Source of the DNA: Bremia lactucae
Lineage: Eukaryota; Oomycota; Peronosporomycetes; Peronosporales; Peronosporaceae
Assembly (NCBI RefSeq): GCF_004359215.1
Contig: NW_027152016.1
Coordinates: 594,168-638,825, forward strand
Direction of reading: 5' to 3'
DNA length: 44,658 nucleotides
Numbering within the stretch: the stretch's first letter is position 1; each line of letters begins with the position of its first letter. A program made the position numbers and the translations under genes. Under the pieces are notes generated by a model. That model saw only the letters and a program-made list of their open reading frames with translations, searched no databases and was not told the DNA's origin. Below are positions 9,780 to 18,969 of the stretch, piece by piece.

Positions 9780-11063
9780 TTAACGTCGTTTTTGGCGTGT
9801 CTTGTTCAAAAGTCGTGGACCGGATTCACGGTCTTTATCTGAGAAAGCGTCACAGACTTTTAAATGGGCATCAATACTCTCTCGTGTCGCAATGAGAAAC
9901 ATGTGCGCACACGCCGAGACAGCACGTCCTAATTCGTCTTGAACATAGGCTGCAAACGTCATTTGTCGTTTCTTGTGAAAGCTATAGACTTTGCCAGCTT
10001 CCAGACGTCCTGATGCGCGCCACTTGGCGTGGTTTACTTGATCGAAAGACGACAACACGCACACATCTTGGCCTTTTAAATGCCGACACAATCGCTGTTG
10101 TATCAGTCGTCGTAGCTTTAAATACGAACGCGTACGTGGGACTACTGTCGTCGGTATTTCTGTCAACGATGTTGATGGCTCCGTCTTGGGCTTCAACGCT
10201 TCAGTATTGCGTGTAGGTTCTAGCTTCTGTTTCTTGATACCTCGTGACGATCCTGATAATACTTCTTTTGTCGTGATACTTGCTCCAACCAAAGGCGTCG
10301 CTACGAGAGGTTTTGCAAGAGACCGTGAAGTCATCGAGTTTCCTTGACTAGCTGACGTGGTCGAGACTTTCATGGTCGTTAATCGGGGATGGCATTGCGC
10401 TAGTGCCTCTTTCAGTACTCGAGCATGTTCTTCACGTTGTTTTAATGCCATTTGAGCCGCGAGCTGGCGATATTTAGTAAAACTTGTCGGATCGACGGCG
10501 ATGGTTTGACGCTCGTTTTCATATCCGTCTAGAGCCTCTTGTTGACTGGAATACGTCCCTAGAGTCACGACCTGGCCTTCCACGGAAACATTGCATAGCC
10601 ATGCTGACTTGCTGATTGTAGTGGTCTCGTTTGCGTGTGTAAATACGATTTCTTGGATTCCAGGGATACCGCTTGTCGAGTCGAGAGGGACGGACGCCTC
10701 CGATGACTTCGTGGCGTTTAGAGTGCTTTGGGGGGCTTGTTGTTCGCTCTCGGAGACTCTTGTCTCGTCCAAAAGCTGCTTTACTTGCTTTCTCGTGTCA
10801 GGAGACTCGCACACGCGCTCGAGTTGCTCGAGATCCTCCAAATAGGCGCTAAGAGAGCCGTATTGGTAGGAATTAAGACGCCACAACATTAGGCGACAGT
10901 GCTGCGTGTAACCATCCATTTTGAAGTCCGACGACGCGCGATGTTTAGTTGAAACACTAGTGGCAGATTGTGCGAAAGCAGAGACAGCAAAAGGCGGTGG
11001 AAGGAGCTTTAATAACGTCGAAAAGGAGCCCCGCAGACGCTGATTCAGCGCTACGACCTCCAT
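9780..11063 (-). CDS. Hypothetical protein with an AP2-like patch
   Basis: A 427-residue basic protein I do not recognise. Residues 1-45 are Arg/Ser/Ala-rich and could be a targeting leader. Alternatively translation starts at Met49 (10919), where MDGYTQHCRLMLWRL begins a denser region. Around residues 155-190 the segment SAWLCNVSVEGQVVTLGTYS then QQEALDGYENER resembles the beta-sheet and helix of AP2/ERF DNA-binding domains (Trp, LGTY, Ala/Tyr pattern); this is suggestive only. The middle is Ser/Thr-rich with KKQK. The C-terminal 120 residues form a second conserved-looking block (LKLRRLIQQRLCRHLKGQD, GRLEAGKVYSFHKKRQM) and end KTRQKRR, a possible nuclear signal. It is tandem with the fusion gene upstream, with a 111-bp gap. 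Confidence 0.6.
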   Translation of the reverse strand: MEVVALNQRLRGSFSTLLKLLPPPFAVSAFAQSATSVSTKHRASSDFKMDGYTQHCRLMLWRLNSYQYGSLSAYLEDLEQLERVCESPDTRKQVKQLLDETRVSESEQQAPQSTLNATKSSEASVPLDSTSGIPGIQEIVFTHANETTTISKSAWLCNVSVEGQVVTLGTYSSQQEALDGYENERQTIAVDPTSFTKYRQLAAQMALKQREEHARVLKEALAQCHPRLTTMKVSTTSASQGNSMTSRSLAKPLVATPLVGASITTKEVLSGSSRGIKKQKLEPTRNTEALKPKTEPSTSLTEIPTTVVPRTRSYLKLRRLIQQRLCRHLKGQDVCVLSSFDQVNHAKWRASGRLEAGKVYSFHKKRQMTFAAYVQDELGRAVSACAHMFLIATRESIDAHLKVCDAFSDKDRESGPRLLNKTRQKRR

Positions 11064-11174
11064 GCTTCAATTTCAAGCAAAACTCTCAACGCTACTATTA
11101 AATGCAATTTCAGCCAATACAAGCTTCAATACAATACGCAACACAAGAAACCTATCGTTGACTTATGCTTCCAC

Positions 11175-13880
11175 CTAACTTTGCTGCGGCAACTTAAAAC
11201 CAGCCGCAAGCTCACGAGGTAAAATCGTTAATGTTGACGTCATAGCTGGCGTGGCATCAATCGTCTGAATCTTGGACGAGTGTGAAATAACCACGAGCGC
11301 GGTGCCACTAATAATCAGTAAGGACCCACATAGAGTGAGGAGACTAGGAATCTCCTTGCCGTCGACAGCCACGCCCATGAACGCAATTAAAACAGGTTCA
11401 ACAAGACAGACAACTGCAACGACAATGGGTGTAAAGTACTTTAGCACTGCCACGTAACCCAGGGTACCCATAAGGGTACACACAAAAACAACATGAGCTT
11501 CCAAAGTTACCTGCGAGGCATCCGTCCAGCCAAAAAGCCCCAACATCGGATCTCGAGACACTTGGAATGGAATCGCCAATACATACAACACGAAAGACAG
11601 CAATAGAGCGAGTATGGCAAACAAACCGACTAGAAAGAGGAATAGATTTATCTCAAAACGAAGTCTTTTGGCTGTAACCAGGTACACGGCTCCTCCAATT
11701 GCACCAAGTAAAGCCACGAGATCACCAGACAAGGAAACTTGTTTTTCAAACGTTTTCAACTCACGCGTCAATGACAACTGAGAATGATCAAGCGTTGTGA
11801 TTGCGCCACCAATGACGCCAATAGCCGTTCCAAGTCCTTCAAATTGCGAGACATAGCGTCCAAGAACGAGACGGCTACTCACTAAAAGCAACGCGTGGCA
11901 ATTGTTAAAAATATACGCGTGATCAATCGACGTGTGCGATACAGACCAGAGAAACGTCATGACGTAGACAGCGTACGACAGCGCACAAATTGAGCAACGA
12001 AGCAACATTTGCGTTGAGAAATGAGGCAATCCATCGTGATATACGGCGATTGCAGCAAGTGGAAGCAACACAAGTAGTGATGCTGTTGTACGCCAAAAGA
12101 GTTGGATAAATGGATTGACATTCTGCTGCAGATTTAACGCTGTGCCCATATATGAAATCGACACGAGTGCCGCAACCAGCAACACGTACCCAATCAATGG
12201 TACCTGGCGAGTGACAAGCAATTGAAGTGCCATGGTGTTATTCCGTAACTCGACTGTTTCGACAGAGATATTGCAAATATCCGTCGGTAAAGACATGAAT
12301 CGACGCAAGAATGTTGGACGTTTGTATAATGCGCCACTGTCGGGCACAGCAAGCATCAATTGCGGCGACAATTCGTTACTAGGACTGCTGGATGCAGTAC
12401 TCGTTCTCACGTGTGGAAGCTCAATTAAATACGCTTGTCGTTCTTGCCCTGACAGTCCAGTCTCTTTACGATCACTACTGGGAAGCATGGAATGAGGCGA
12501 CTGATCGAGTGGAATCGACAGCACGAACGAATCGTCAGTCTGTGCTAAGAACGAGCTTTTCTTTCGACGAATTGAAAATCCTTTATTTGACAATCGACAA
12601 ACAGAACGACGGGATGGCGATTGGTGATGGGAGTTTTCAAGTAATGGTGTGGTTTCATGAGCATTCACGGACGTGAATGAACTCGTATCGTTGACTTCTT
12701 GTAGCTGATTCACACCGACAACAAAACCTTCAAACACGTCTGCTAATGGACGAATGTGCACCCCAATCGCGCGTAAGATCGAATCATCATCAGCAGCAGA
12801 TACAGCTAAGAAAACATTTTTTCCGCCGCGTCTTGTCGACAGTGGTTCTTTAGCAACAAACACTGGCCATGGCGAAAGAGATACGATTGTATCATTCGCG
12901 AGAATCGCATCAAATTGGGCTTGGGTTTCAATACTTAACCAAGCATCTTCCGCAGTTTCGAGATACTTTAAACCATAGCTCGGACGCAGCACATTTAATG
13001 CTTCGGCTAATGAAAACTTTGGCTTTTCATACGCAAGCATTTCTAATGCGGCAAAGAGTTTCTGTGTTGTCAAAAACAATCCAGCATCAATGGCATCAAA
13101 ATGCTTCAAATGACGTCCAATCTTGCGAATTGTATTGTTTGAGAAATCAAGCAATACTTTTCCTGCTGTGAATGGAAGGTCCTTGTGCTTTAAAGTATTG
13201 GAATCGACGAGAACACACGCGACACACTCGTCGAGTTCGAAATGAGCCATTCGACTAATTAGAGCATGATCAAAGATATGGTCAGCTGTGTGGATTAAAA
13301 ATGGCTGTGTAAACATTTCGCGTGCAGATAATACCGTGCGGGCATGTCCATACGATGTCTCTTCGCCTAAATTTAAGAAATCTATTTGCAATTTTGCATA
13401 TAAGAAACTCGATTTCACATGATCGATAATTTCTCGTCCAAAGTACGAAATAATGATCACCACTCTTTCGATACCTGCAACAAATAATTGGGCTAAAATA
13501 TGCTCCATGAGGGTGTACTCGCCAAGTTGAATTAAACATTTTGGCGTATCAGAGCCATCGAGGCACATGGTACTCGAAGCTGCAGTCAATAACACTTGCT
13601 TCACACCCACGTCTGTGAGTTTCTCAGATAATGGCGTGCCATTGTAAGATGGCTTGAAAGTGTCATCTTCGTCTTCTGGCGACTTGCCTACTGCCTCAAA
13701 TGGTACTTCTTGGCCGCAATTGACTACAACGCCCTGCATATTCACGGCGTCGTCGGACTGCATGCCGCGTACCAGCTCTGCCTCCGAAATGTGCGCCAGC
13801 TCACTGAGCTTGTGTAAATTTAAAGAAAAGACATTGGAAGGCACCTCGGTGTCAATTTGGAGACGTTCGCGGCTTTCCAT
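11175..13880 (-). CDS. Nucleotidyltransferase-like / EamA (DMT) transporter fusion
   Basis: A 901-residue protein from the ATG at 13880 (45 more codons are open upstream to 14015). Residues about 92-350 form a nucleotidyltransferase-fold domain of the sugar-/alcohol-phosphate cytidylyltransferase type: DTPKCLIQLGEYTLMEHIL, AGIERVVIIISYF, HTADHIFD, DAIDAGLFL and WLSIETQAQFD. The glycine-rich NTP loop (normally LAAGxGTRL) reads LTAASSTMCL, so catalysis is uncertain. A Ser/His/Arg-rich linker (350-600) follows. Residues 605-875 have about ten hydrophobic helices in the EamA/drug-metabolite transporter pattern, starting PLIGYVLLVAALVSISYMG, with a repeat ending YFTPIVVAVVCLVEPVLIAF. In bacteria LicC (choline-phosphate cytidylyltransferase) and LicB (EamA-type choline permease) are separate partners, so a coupled import-and-activate or sensing role is conceivable but inferred. 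No frameshift or intron is seen across the junction. Confidence 0.82.
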   Translation of the reverse strand: MESRERLQIDTEVPSNVFSLNLHKLSELAHISEAELVRGMQSDDAVNMQGVVVNCGQEVPFEAVGKSPEDEDDTFKPSYNGTPLSEKLTDVGVKQVLLTAASSTMCLDGSDTPKCLIQLGEYTLMEHILAQLFVAGIERVVIIISYFGREIIDHVKSSFLYAKLQIDFLNLGEETSYGHARTVLSAREMFTQPFLIHTADHIFDHALISRMAHFELDECVACVLVDSNTLKHKDLPFTAGKVLLDFSNNTIRKIGRHLKHFDAIDAGLFLTTQKLFAALEMLAYEKPKFSLAEALNVLRPSYGLKYLETAEDAWLSIETQAQFDAILANDTIVSLSPWPVFVAKEPLSTRRGGKNVFLAVSAADDDSILRAIGVHIRPLADVFEGFVVGVNQLQEVNDTSSFTSVNAHETTPLLENSHHQSPSRRSVCRLSNKGFSIRRKKSSFLAQTDDSFVLSIPLDQSPHSMLPSSDRKETGLSGQERQAYLIELPHVRTSTASSSPSNELSPQLMLAVPDSGALYKRPTFLRRFMSLPTDICNISVETVELRNNTMALQLLVTRQVPLIGYVLLVAALVSISYMGTALNLQQNVNPFIQLFWRTTASLLVLLPLAAIAVYHDGLPHFSTQMLLRCSICALSYAVYVMTFLWSVSHTSIDHAYIFNNCHALLLVSSRLVLGRYVSQFEGLGTAIGVIGGAITTLDHSQLSLTRELKTFEKQVSLSGDLVALLGAIGGAVYLVTAKRLRFEINLFLFLVGLFAILALLLSFVLYVLAIPFQVSRDPMLGLFGWTDASQVTLEAHVVFVCTLMGTLGYVAVLKYFTPIVVAVVCLVEPVLIAFMGVAVDGKEIPSLLTLCGSLLIISGTALVVISHSSKIQTIDATPAMTSTLTILPRELAAGFKLPQQS

Positions 13881-14092
13881 ACCGACGAATCTCACACAAT
13901 AGTGAAAGACGCGGATAGCCGCCGATAGTCGGTCACACTTGTAAGCTATTGACGAAATTCTGAACGAGTTTCGAAGAAAAAGAGCTTTGATTCGTTGAAA
14001 ATAAAGCTTTAGCATACTTAAAAAAAATTGTGCTCCTCAATAAAATAACAATTGCAAATACGTTTATTTAATTGCCAATACCACAAGAAAGC

Positions 14093-15419
14093 TTACTGCC
14101 AAACTTGTTTGCTGACGTTCAGTGCCGCCTGGTACAAATAAGAGAGGCCAAAATATCCAATACTGCATCCTGTCGACGCCATCTCAAAGCCCGTTGCTAT
14201 AAAGCCATGTGTAGACGCGTACTCGTACCATGATTTGAAGCACTCTTTTGTAACAACGCTGACCTGGCGAGCACTAATTTTCAGCAAAAGAAACCACAAT
14301 TTTGACATCTACGTAAGGTACAATAACAAAACAATAAAAAATTCAAGCACTCAATGTCAGCAGCAAATCACAACATACCTGAATAAAGTTCGAACATAGC
14401 TCTACAGTCAGCTTTGCGTGCTCAGGATAGTACTTTTCAATCAATAGCGCCAGTGCAACCAGACTTGCCAGAGGAATCTACCCACATAAAAAAACAAACA
14501 CGAGTCAAGTGATATACATCTCTCAATATAACAATACAATCCCACGTACTGCCAATCCAATAAATGGCAATCCTGCCGCCGTGAGAATTCCTGCAACAAA
14601 TGGATGGTCGACTGCTTTGGCACGTGTCTGATAATACAGATCCTCAACATACATCCGTAACACGGCCGCCCGTTTCATTTGGCCCTTATTTTCTACTAAT
14701 TTTTGCTTATCTTGATCCAATTCTTCCAATTCCTCCTCAATCTCCTCCACCGTAATGTGAGACCGTCGAGCTTTTCTACGTTCTTCATCTCCTAATGATG
14801 TAAATAACGACTGTCCAGCATGAAGTAACTTTTGAGTTATCGTGAGCGACAATTGGGCTGCCAGCGCCAGCTCGTCTTGTGTAATCGTACTTAATGCATG
14901 GTCCATCGTAAAGCACATTTTTTCGGCAAAACCCATCATATTGCGTACGGTTTCCTCATCCGAAGCGACTACAAAAGTCATCGAATCAGCCGTTTCTGAT
15001 ACCGCCAACTGTTTTGCCTTGTTTACACTATCAGCTGGACCCTCAAGTAGCAACTGGGATTCCTGAAAAGCCTTAAACACTTTGGCATCCGCTTGTTTCA
15101 CGTGGCAGCACAGCTCGTGCATTTGCTCGGGGTCTTGCATGATCGCATTTACATTCTTGCCAATACTGCGTAGACTCTTTTGTGTAGAGGAAACAGCGCT
15201 AGCAAGCGCTGTGGCAACTTCTGCGACACTGAGCTCCTGTGCCGCTGCATTGGCGTCCGCACAAGTCTGTGCCAGCAAGTCCAAGATTGTTGCGTTGGCA
15301 GCCGCGGGCCCGGGATCAGCTGGAAGTGCTGATGGATATTCATTTTCATCTCTGATACACTGTTGTATGAGCAGCTCCATGGCCTGAGACTGCGCGCGAT
15401 CAAACTCCTCCATAGACAC
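14093..15419 (-). CDS. Three-exon putative membrane protein, unknown family
   Basis: Spliced model: exon 1 15419-14550 (290 codons, phase 0), exon 2 14477-14379 (33 codons), exon 3 14308-14093 (71 codons and stop), giving 394 residues. Both introns (72 and 70 bp) have GT and TAG ends (gtacgt...tag, gtatgt...tag) and leave the frame open. The N-terminal half is Ala/Gln/Glu-rich and helical. Residues about 215-245 are a charged coiled-coil (VEEIEEELEELDQDKQK). Exon 1 ends and exon 2 begins within hydrophobic helices (GILTAAGLPFIGLA, then IPLASLVALALLIEKYY). Exon 3 adds a further hydrophobic stretch (FIATGFEMASTGCSIGYFG). I do not recognise the family; a membrane-anchored protein is inferred. 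Confidence 0.7.
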
Positions 15420-15589
15420 AACTCTTCTGAGAAAGTCACGAATAGGCAGAATCTGATTATTTTACGAGAAAACATTTTCCAATATGTTTGGCACACAAAA
15501 GGATTTGTCTGACACACGAAAAGTACATAATTTTCGTTAGGCTAATCATGGTAAATCCTGGCCACTAACAGCAACTTCGTTATTCGAAA

Positions 15590-16070
15590 GGTCAAATTGT
15601 TGTAGGTTCTTGATGAGTGACAAGAAGCGCGATAGACGACCAGCGAAAAATGACTGACGAGTGCAACTATTTTTTTTGCGGGAAGCTGGGTCATTGTATT
15701 GCGGAGTGTCCCTCGCGCACTCAAGAAAAAAAAAACAATCTTCGACAACGATTTTAGCGAGCAAATGGTGTGCGAAATGAAAAGTCCGACGAATACCTGC
15801 TTTCCGTTAAGAATTTTCAATATTCGTGGCTGATCGACTTAGGTGCGACTAAATACATGGCAAACTCCAAGACGTTCATAAAACTATAAGAAAATTGACC
15901 GACTTGATGTAACGCGAATTTCTCATGACGTGCGCTTCGTCGACGGTCGCAACTCAGTCGGTGAAGCAGCAAGCATAAGTAACCTTACAGCGAGCGTGCT
16001 GGTGCCGGAGTCAGGGACTACCGGTGAGCGCGGTGGCAGCGCCAGGACCGACACGGGGGGAGAGGTGTCA
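15590..16070 (+). mobile_element. Ty1/Copia gag-protease scrap
   Basis: Contains a zinc knuckle read CNYFFCGKLGHCIAEC (15670-15717; the C-x4-H-x4-C part is intact, the first spacing is off). A second frame then gives FQYSWLIDLGATKYMANSKT, the Copia protease active site, with Leu where Ser or Thr normally follows the Asp, and a stop at about 15888. A purine run (ACGGGGGGAGAGG) at 16052-16064 directly precedes LTR B and looks like a polypurine tract. Ends are approximate. Confidence 0.65.
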
Positions 16071-16634
16071 TGTAACGGGCTAAAGTTGCCCTAGTGTTAC
16101 ACATGTAACGGGCTAAAGTTGTCCTAATGTTACACAGTCCCCATTAAGTAAATTTTGTGTACTTAGGGGATGATCAATTATTAAATAATAGTAATTAGAC
16201 CCAACACTCGGGTGTGGTGCACATTTGTGACCAACCCTTGTGGATGTGATGCACATGGGTGCATTCACATTAGGATGGATGACGCCCAGCGTCATCCGTT
16301 ACGCGAGGTATGTAGAAAGATACGCTCGCAATACATCTTAAGTGTTATCTATAGAGATGACATTTTAATTGGTAAAAATAGGTATATATATTAAATACGT
16401 TCAAATATAAATCAGTCTGAAAACTACTTCCTACTTGATAAGTGCGCACGAGGAGCCGGATTACCGCTCCCGTGACGACTCTTAATCACAGTACTTAGTG
16501 TGTTGAGTGAGGTCGCTAACGCGCCCACCACAACAACCTCACTGCACGCAAGAGAAGCAGTTTAATCGCTTCCTCGCTGTGCTAGGGTGTGTGTCTAAGT
16601 AGAGCGTGGCCACATTACGACGTTACCGCCTACA
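16071..16634 (+). repeat. LTR B with a 33-bp duplicated start
   Basis: The core LTR is 16104-16634 (531 bp, TGTAACGGGC...CTACA), the same length as LTR A and similar to LTR C. Its first 33 bases are present twice in tandem (16071-16103 and 16104-16136), differing by two substitutions. A 9-bp hairpin GGATGACGC/GCGTCATCC lies at 16277-16297; the same hairpin is at 27823-27842 in LTR C. The internal side begins CTTGGTAGCACTTG. Confidence 0.85.
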
Positions 16635-16738
16635 CTTGGTAGCACTTGAAATCCTTCACACGACCCACAGCTCTGCGTGTGTACGTGAGGATGGGCCTCA
16701 ATATTGATTGGGCTCATTTTCCCTACCTCTCCGAACAT

Positions 16739-17339
16739 NNNNNNNNNNNNNNNNNNNNNNNNNNNNNNNNNNNNNNNNNNNNNNNNNNNNNNNNNNNNNN
16801 NNNNNNNNNNNNNNNNNNNNNNNNNNNNNNNNNNNNNNNNNNNNNNNNNNNNNNNNNNNNNNNNNNNNNNNNNNNNNNNNNNNNNNNNNNNNNNNNNNNN
16901 NNNNNNNNNNNNNNNNNNNNNNNNNNNNNNNNNNNNNNNNNNNNNNNNNNNNNNNNNNNNNNNNNNNNNNNNNNNNNNNNNNNNNNNNNNNNNNNNNNNN
17001 NNNNNNNNNNNNNNNNNNNNNNNNNNNNNNNNNNNNNNNNNNNNNNNNNNNNNNNNNNNNNNNNNNNNNNNNNNNNNNNNNNNNNNNNNNNNNNNNNNNN
17101 NNNNNNNNNNNNNNNNNNNNNNNNNNNNNNNNNNNNNNNNNNNNNNNNNNNNNNNNNNNNNNNNNNNNNNNNNNNNNNNNNNNNNNNNNNNNNNNNNNNN
17201 NNNNNNNNNNNNNNNNNNNNNNNNNNNNNNNNNNNNNNNNNNNNNNNNNNNNNNNNNNNNNNNNNNNNNNNNNNNNNNNNNNNNNNNNNNNNNNNNNNNN
17301 NNNNNNNNNNNNNNNNNNNNNNNNNNNNNNNNNNNNNNN
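16739..17339. other. Assembly gap (601 N)
   Basis: Sized gap within the gag region of element B. Open frames crossing it are meaningless. Confidence 0.99.
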
Positions 17340-17806
17340 AGCATGTTTGCACCGCCTGATCAGGCTTTTCGCATGCGAGCACGGCTCCTAGCGACTCGAC
17401 AGGGTAAAAGAACCCTAGGGGGCTTTGTCCAGGAGTTGAGAACTCTCATTGCATCTATGCATCAAGACCCGGTGCAAGAAGCAATTGTAGTGACCATATT
17501 AATGGGAGGTCTCAATGAGGGCGTTGCCCGGCGGAATTGTTCTGATCTCATCCGGCTACGTTCGAAGAGGCAGTTGCCATAGCGCTACGCGCCGAGTTTG
17601 ACATTAAGTCTGCTCGCGTTAGCCCGCCTGTTCACCTTACAAACTCTTCGAGCACATGGGTTCCGTCTAATAAATCGGAACCTATGGATTTGAGCCTCGT
17701 TGAGGAAGGAGAAGAGGCTCTTCAAGCTGTGGAACATCATAAGACCATCCGTAGATGTTATATGTGCGGAAGCACGAAACATTCACGCCCTGCCTGCCCT
17801 CTATGA
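17340..17806 (+). pseudogene. Ty3 gag C-terminal part with zinc knuckle (element B)
   Basis: The first frame (17340-17582) carries GGFVQELRTLIASMHQDP then TILMGGLNEG, homologous to the gag end of element A. It stops at 17582. In a different frame CYMCGSTKHSRPAC is encoded at 17756-17797, a complete C-x2-C-x4-H-x4-C nucleic-acid-binding knuckle. A frameshift therefore separates the two parts. Confidence 0.7.
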
Positions 17807-18011
17807 ATTTCGCGTAAAGCTCGAAAAAGCTCCAAGTCCGAACTATACCAGAGATCTCGTACGGTGCGGGAAAACGTCGATACCCAGTAGGTGGGGGCGC
17901 CCTACTGGGGAAGACCTAGGCTCTGTTGAACCTCTAGGAGGTGAGAATAGTCAGAACCTAGCCCCAATTAGCTCGGTGCTGAATGGCACGGGGTGAGAGT
18001 ACAAGCCTGGC

Positions 18012-18425
18012 TTGATAGTCGCTCAAGCGACTGTAAAGGGCTTTGATAAGCCGTGGTCAATTTTAATTGACTTAGGAGCGTCTTGCAATTGTGCTCGACG
18101 CCTTTCCCTTAAAGGAAGTGAACAAAACGTTGAGACGCTTAGAGCGCATGAAGGTGATACAATCACTGTTCGCTTAGCGACTGGGACTCGTGTAACTGTT
18201 CCCAAAGTTCCATTGAACTTAGGTGTAAAGTTTCTGGACTTTGACAGTATGGAACGCTGTCTCGTCCTTGATTTGGATTCGAGATATGATCTCATCCTTG
18301 GTATGGCCTGGTTAGATCACCCTGAGCCATGGATCGATTGGAGGTCTAAGACCTTAGGCGCCACGCGCAATGTTCCTAGCAAAGTTTTGGCAACAAAAGC
18401 GATTTTGGCGCAGATCCTTGAATGA
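18012..18425 (+). pseudogene. Ty3 retropepsin-like domain (element B)
   Basis: A 137-codon open frame. The active-site strand is WSILIDLGASCNCARR (catalytic Asp present; the S/T that normally follows is Leu). A later segment VLDLDSRYDLILGMAWL followed by PWIDW matches the protease tail of element A. The Leu substitution makes catalysis unlikely, since the following S/T is needed in retropepsins (family knowledge). Confidence 0.75.
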
Positions 18426-18696
18426 ATCTGTCAGTGTTTTAGACATTGGCCTGTCTGAGTCAATAAATTCTAATGTCAAAAACATTAATTTTGAGCCCGA
18501 CTCAGCAGAAATAAGTGGAACGGCACGTACTCCGTCGAGTGACACTCGTTATAATAACAATTCACTAAAAGGTGAAAGCATTGTTTGCCTAAGGCCGAAT
18601 CATCAAGGGTGCAATATCCCTGAGATACGTGGAGTGGCACATCTAAGTCCACCAAGTGGGGTCGGCCGAGGTAGCACCATACTGAGTGTCAATAGT

Positions 18697-18872
18697 GACA
18701 CTATTGGCAGTTCGCCAGGGCATTTTGGGTCAAACCCTCCTAACGCGTGAAGCGACACGTAAACGTTCGCTGAACAAGAAAATTGACACTATTGGCAGTT
18801 CGCCAGGGCATTTTGGGTCAAACCCTCCTAACACGTGAAGCGACACGTAAACGTTCGCTGAATAAGGAAATT
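18697..18872 (+). repeat. 88-bp tandem duplication
   Basis: Two adjacent copies (18697-18784 and 18785-18872) differ at about three positions. They lie in the linker of element B downstream of the protease. The few differences show a fairly recent duplication in an already decayed element. Confidence 0.85.
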
Positions 18873-18969
18873 GAGTTACCTAACTCCTTGTCGGATGACA
18901 AATTAGACACCATGTCTTGTATAGAACCAATACAGGCTGCAAATCCCGGGGACGTGAAGTGGAGGTTGT

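Noticed and set aside
16595..17582. Several long frames of 219-292 codons
   Set aside because: They consist mostly of the N gap translated as X and are not real coding sequence; only the parts outside the gap were used.
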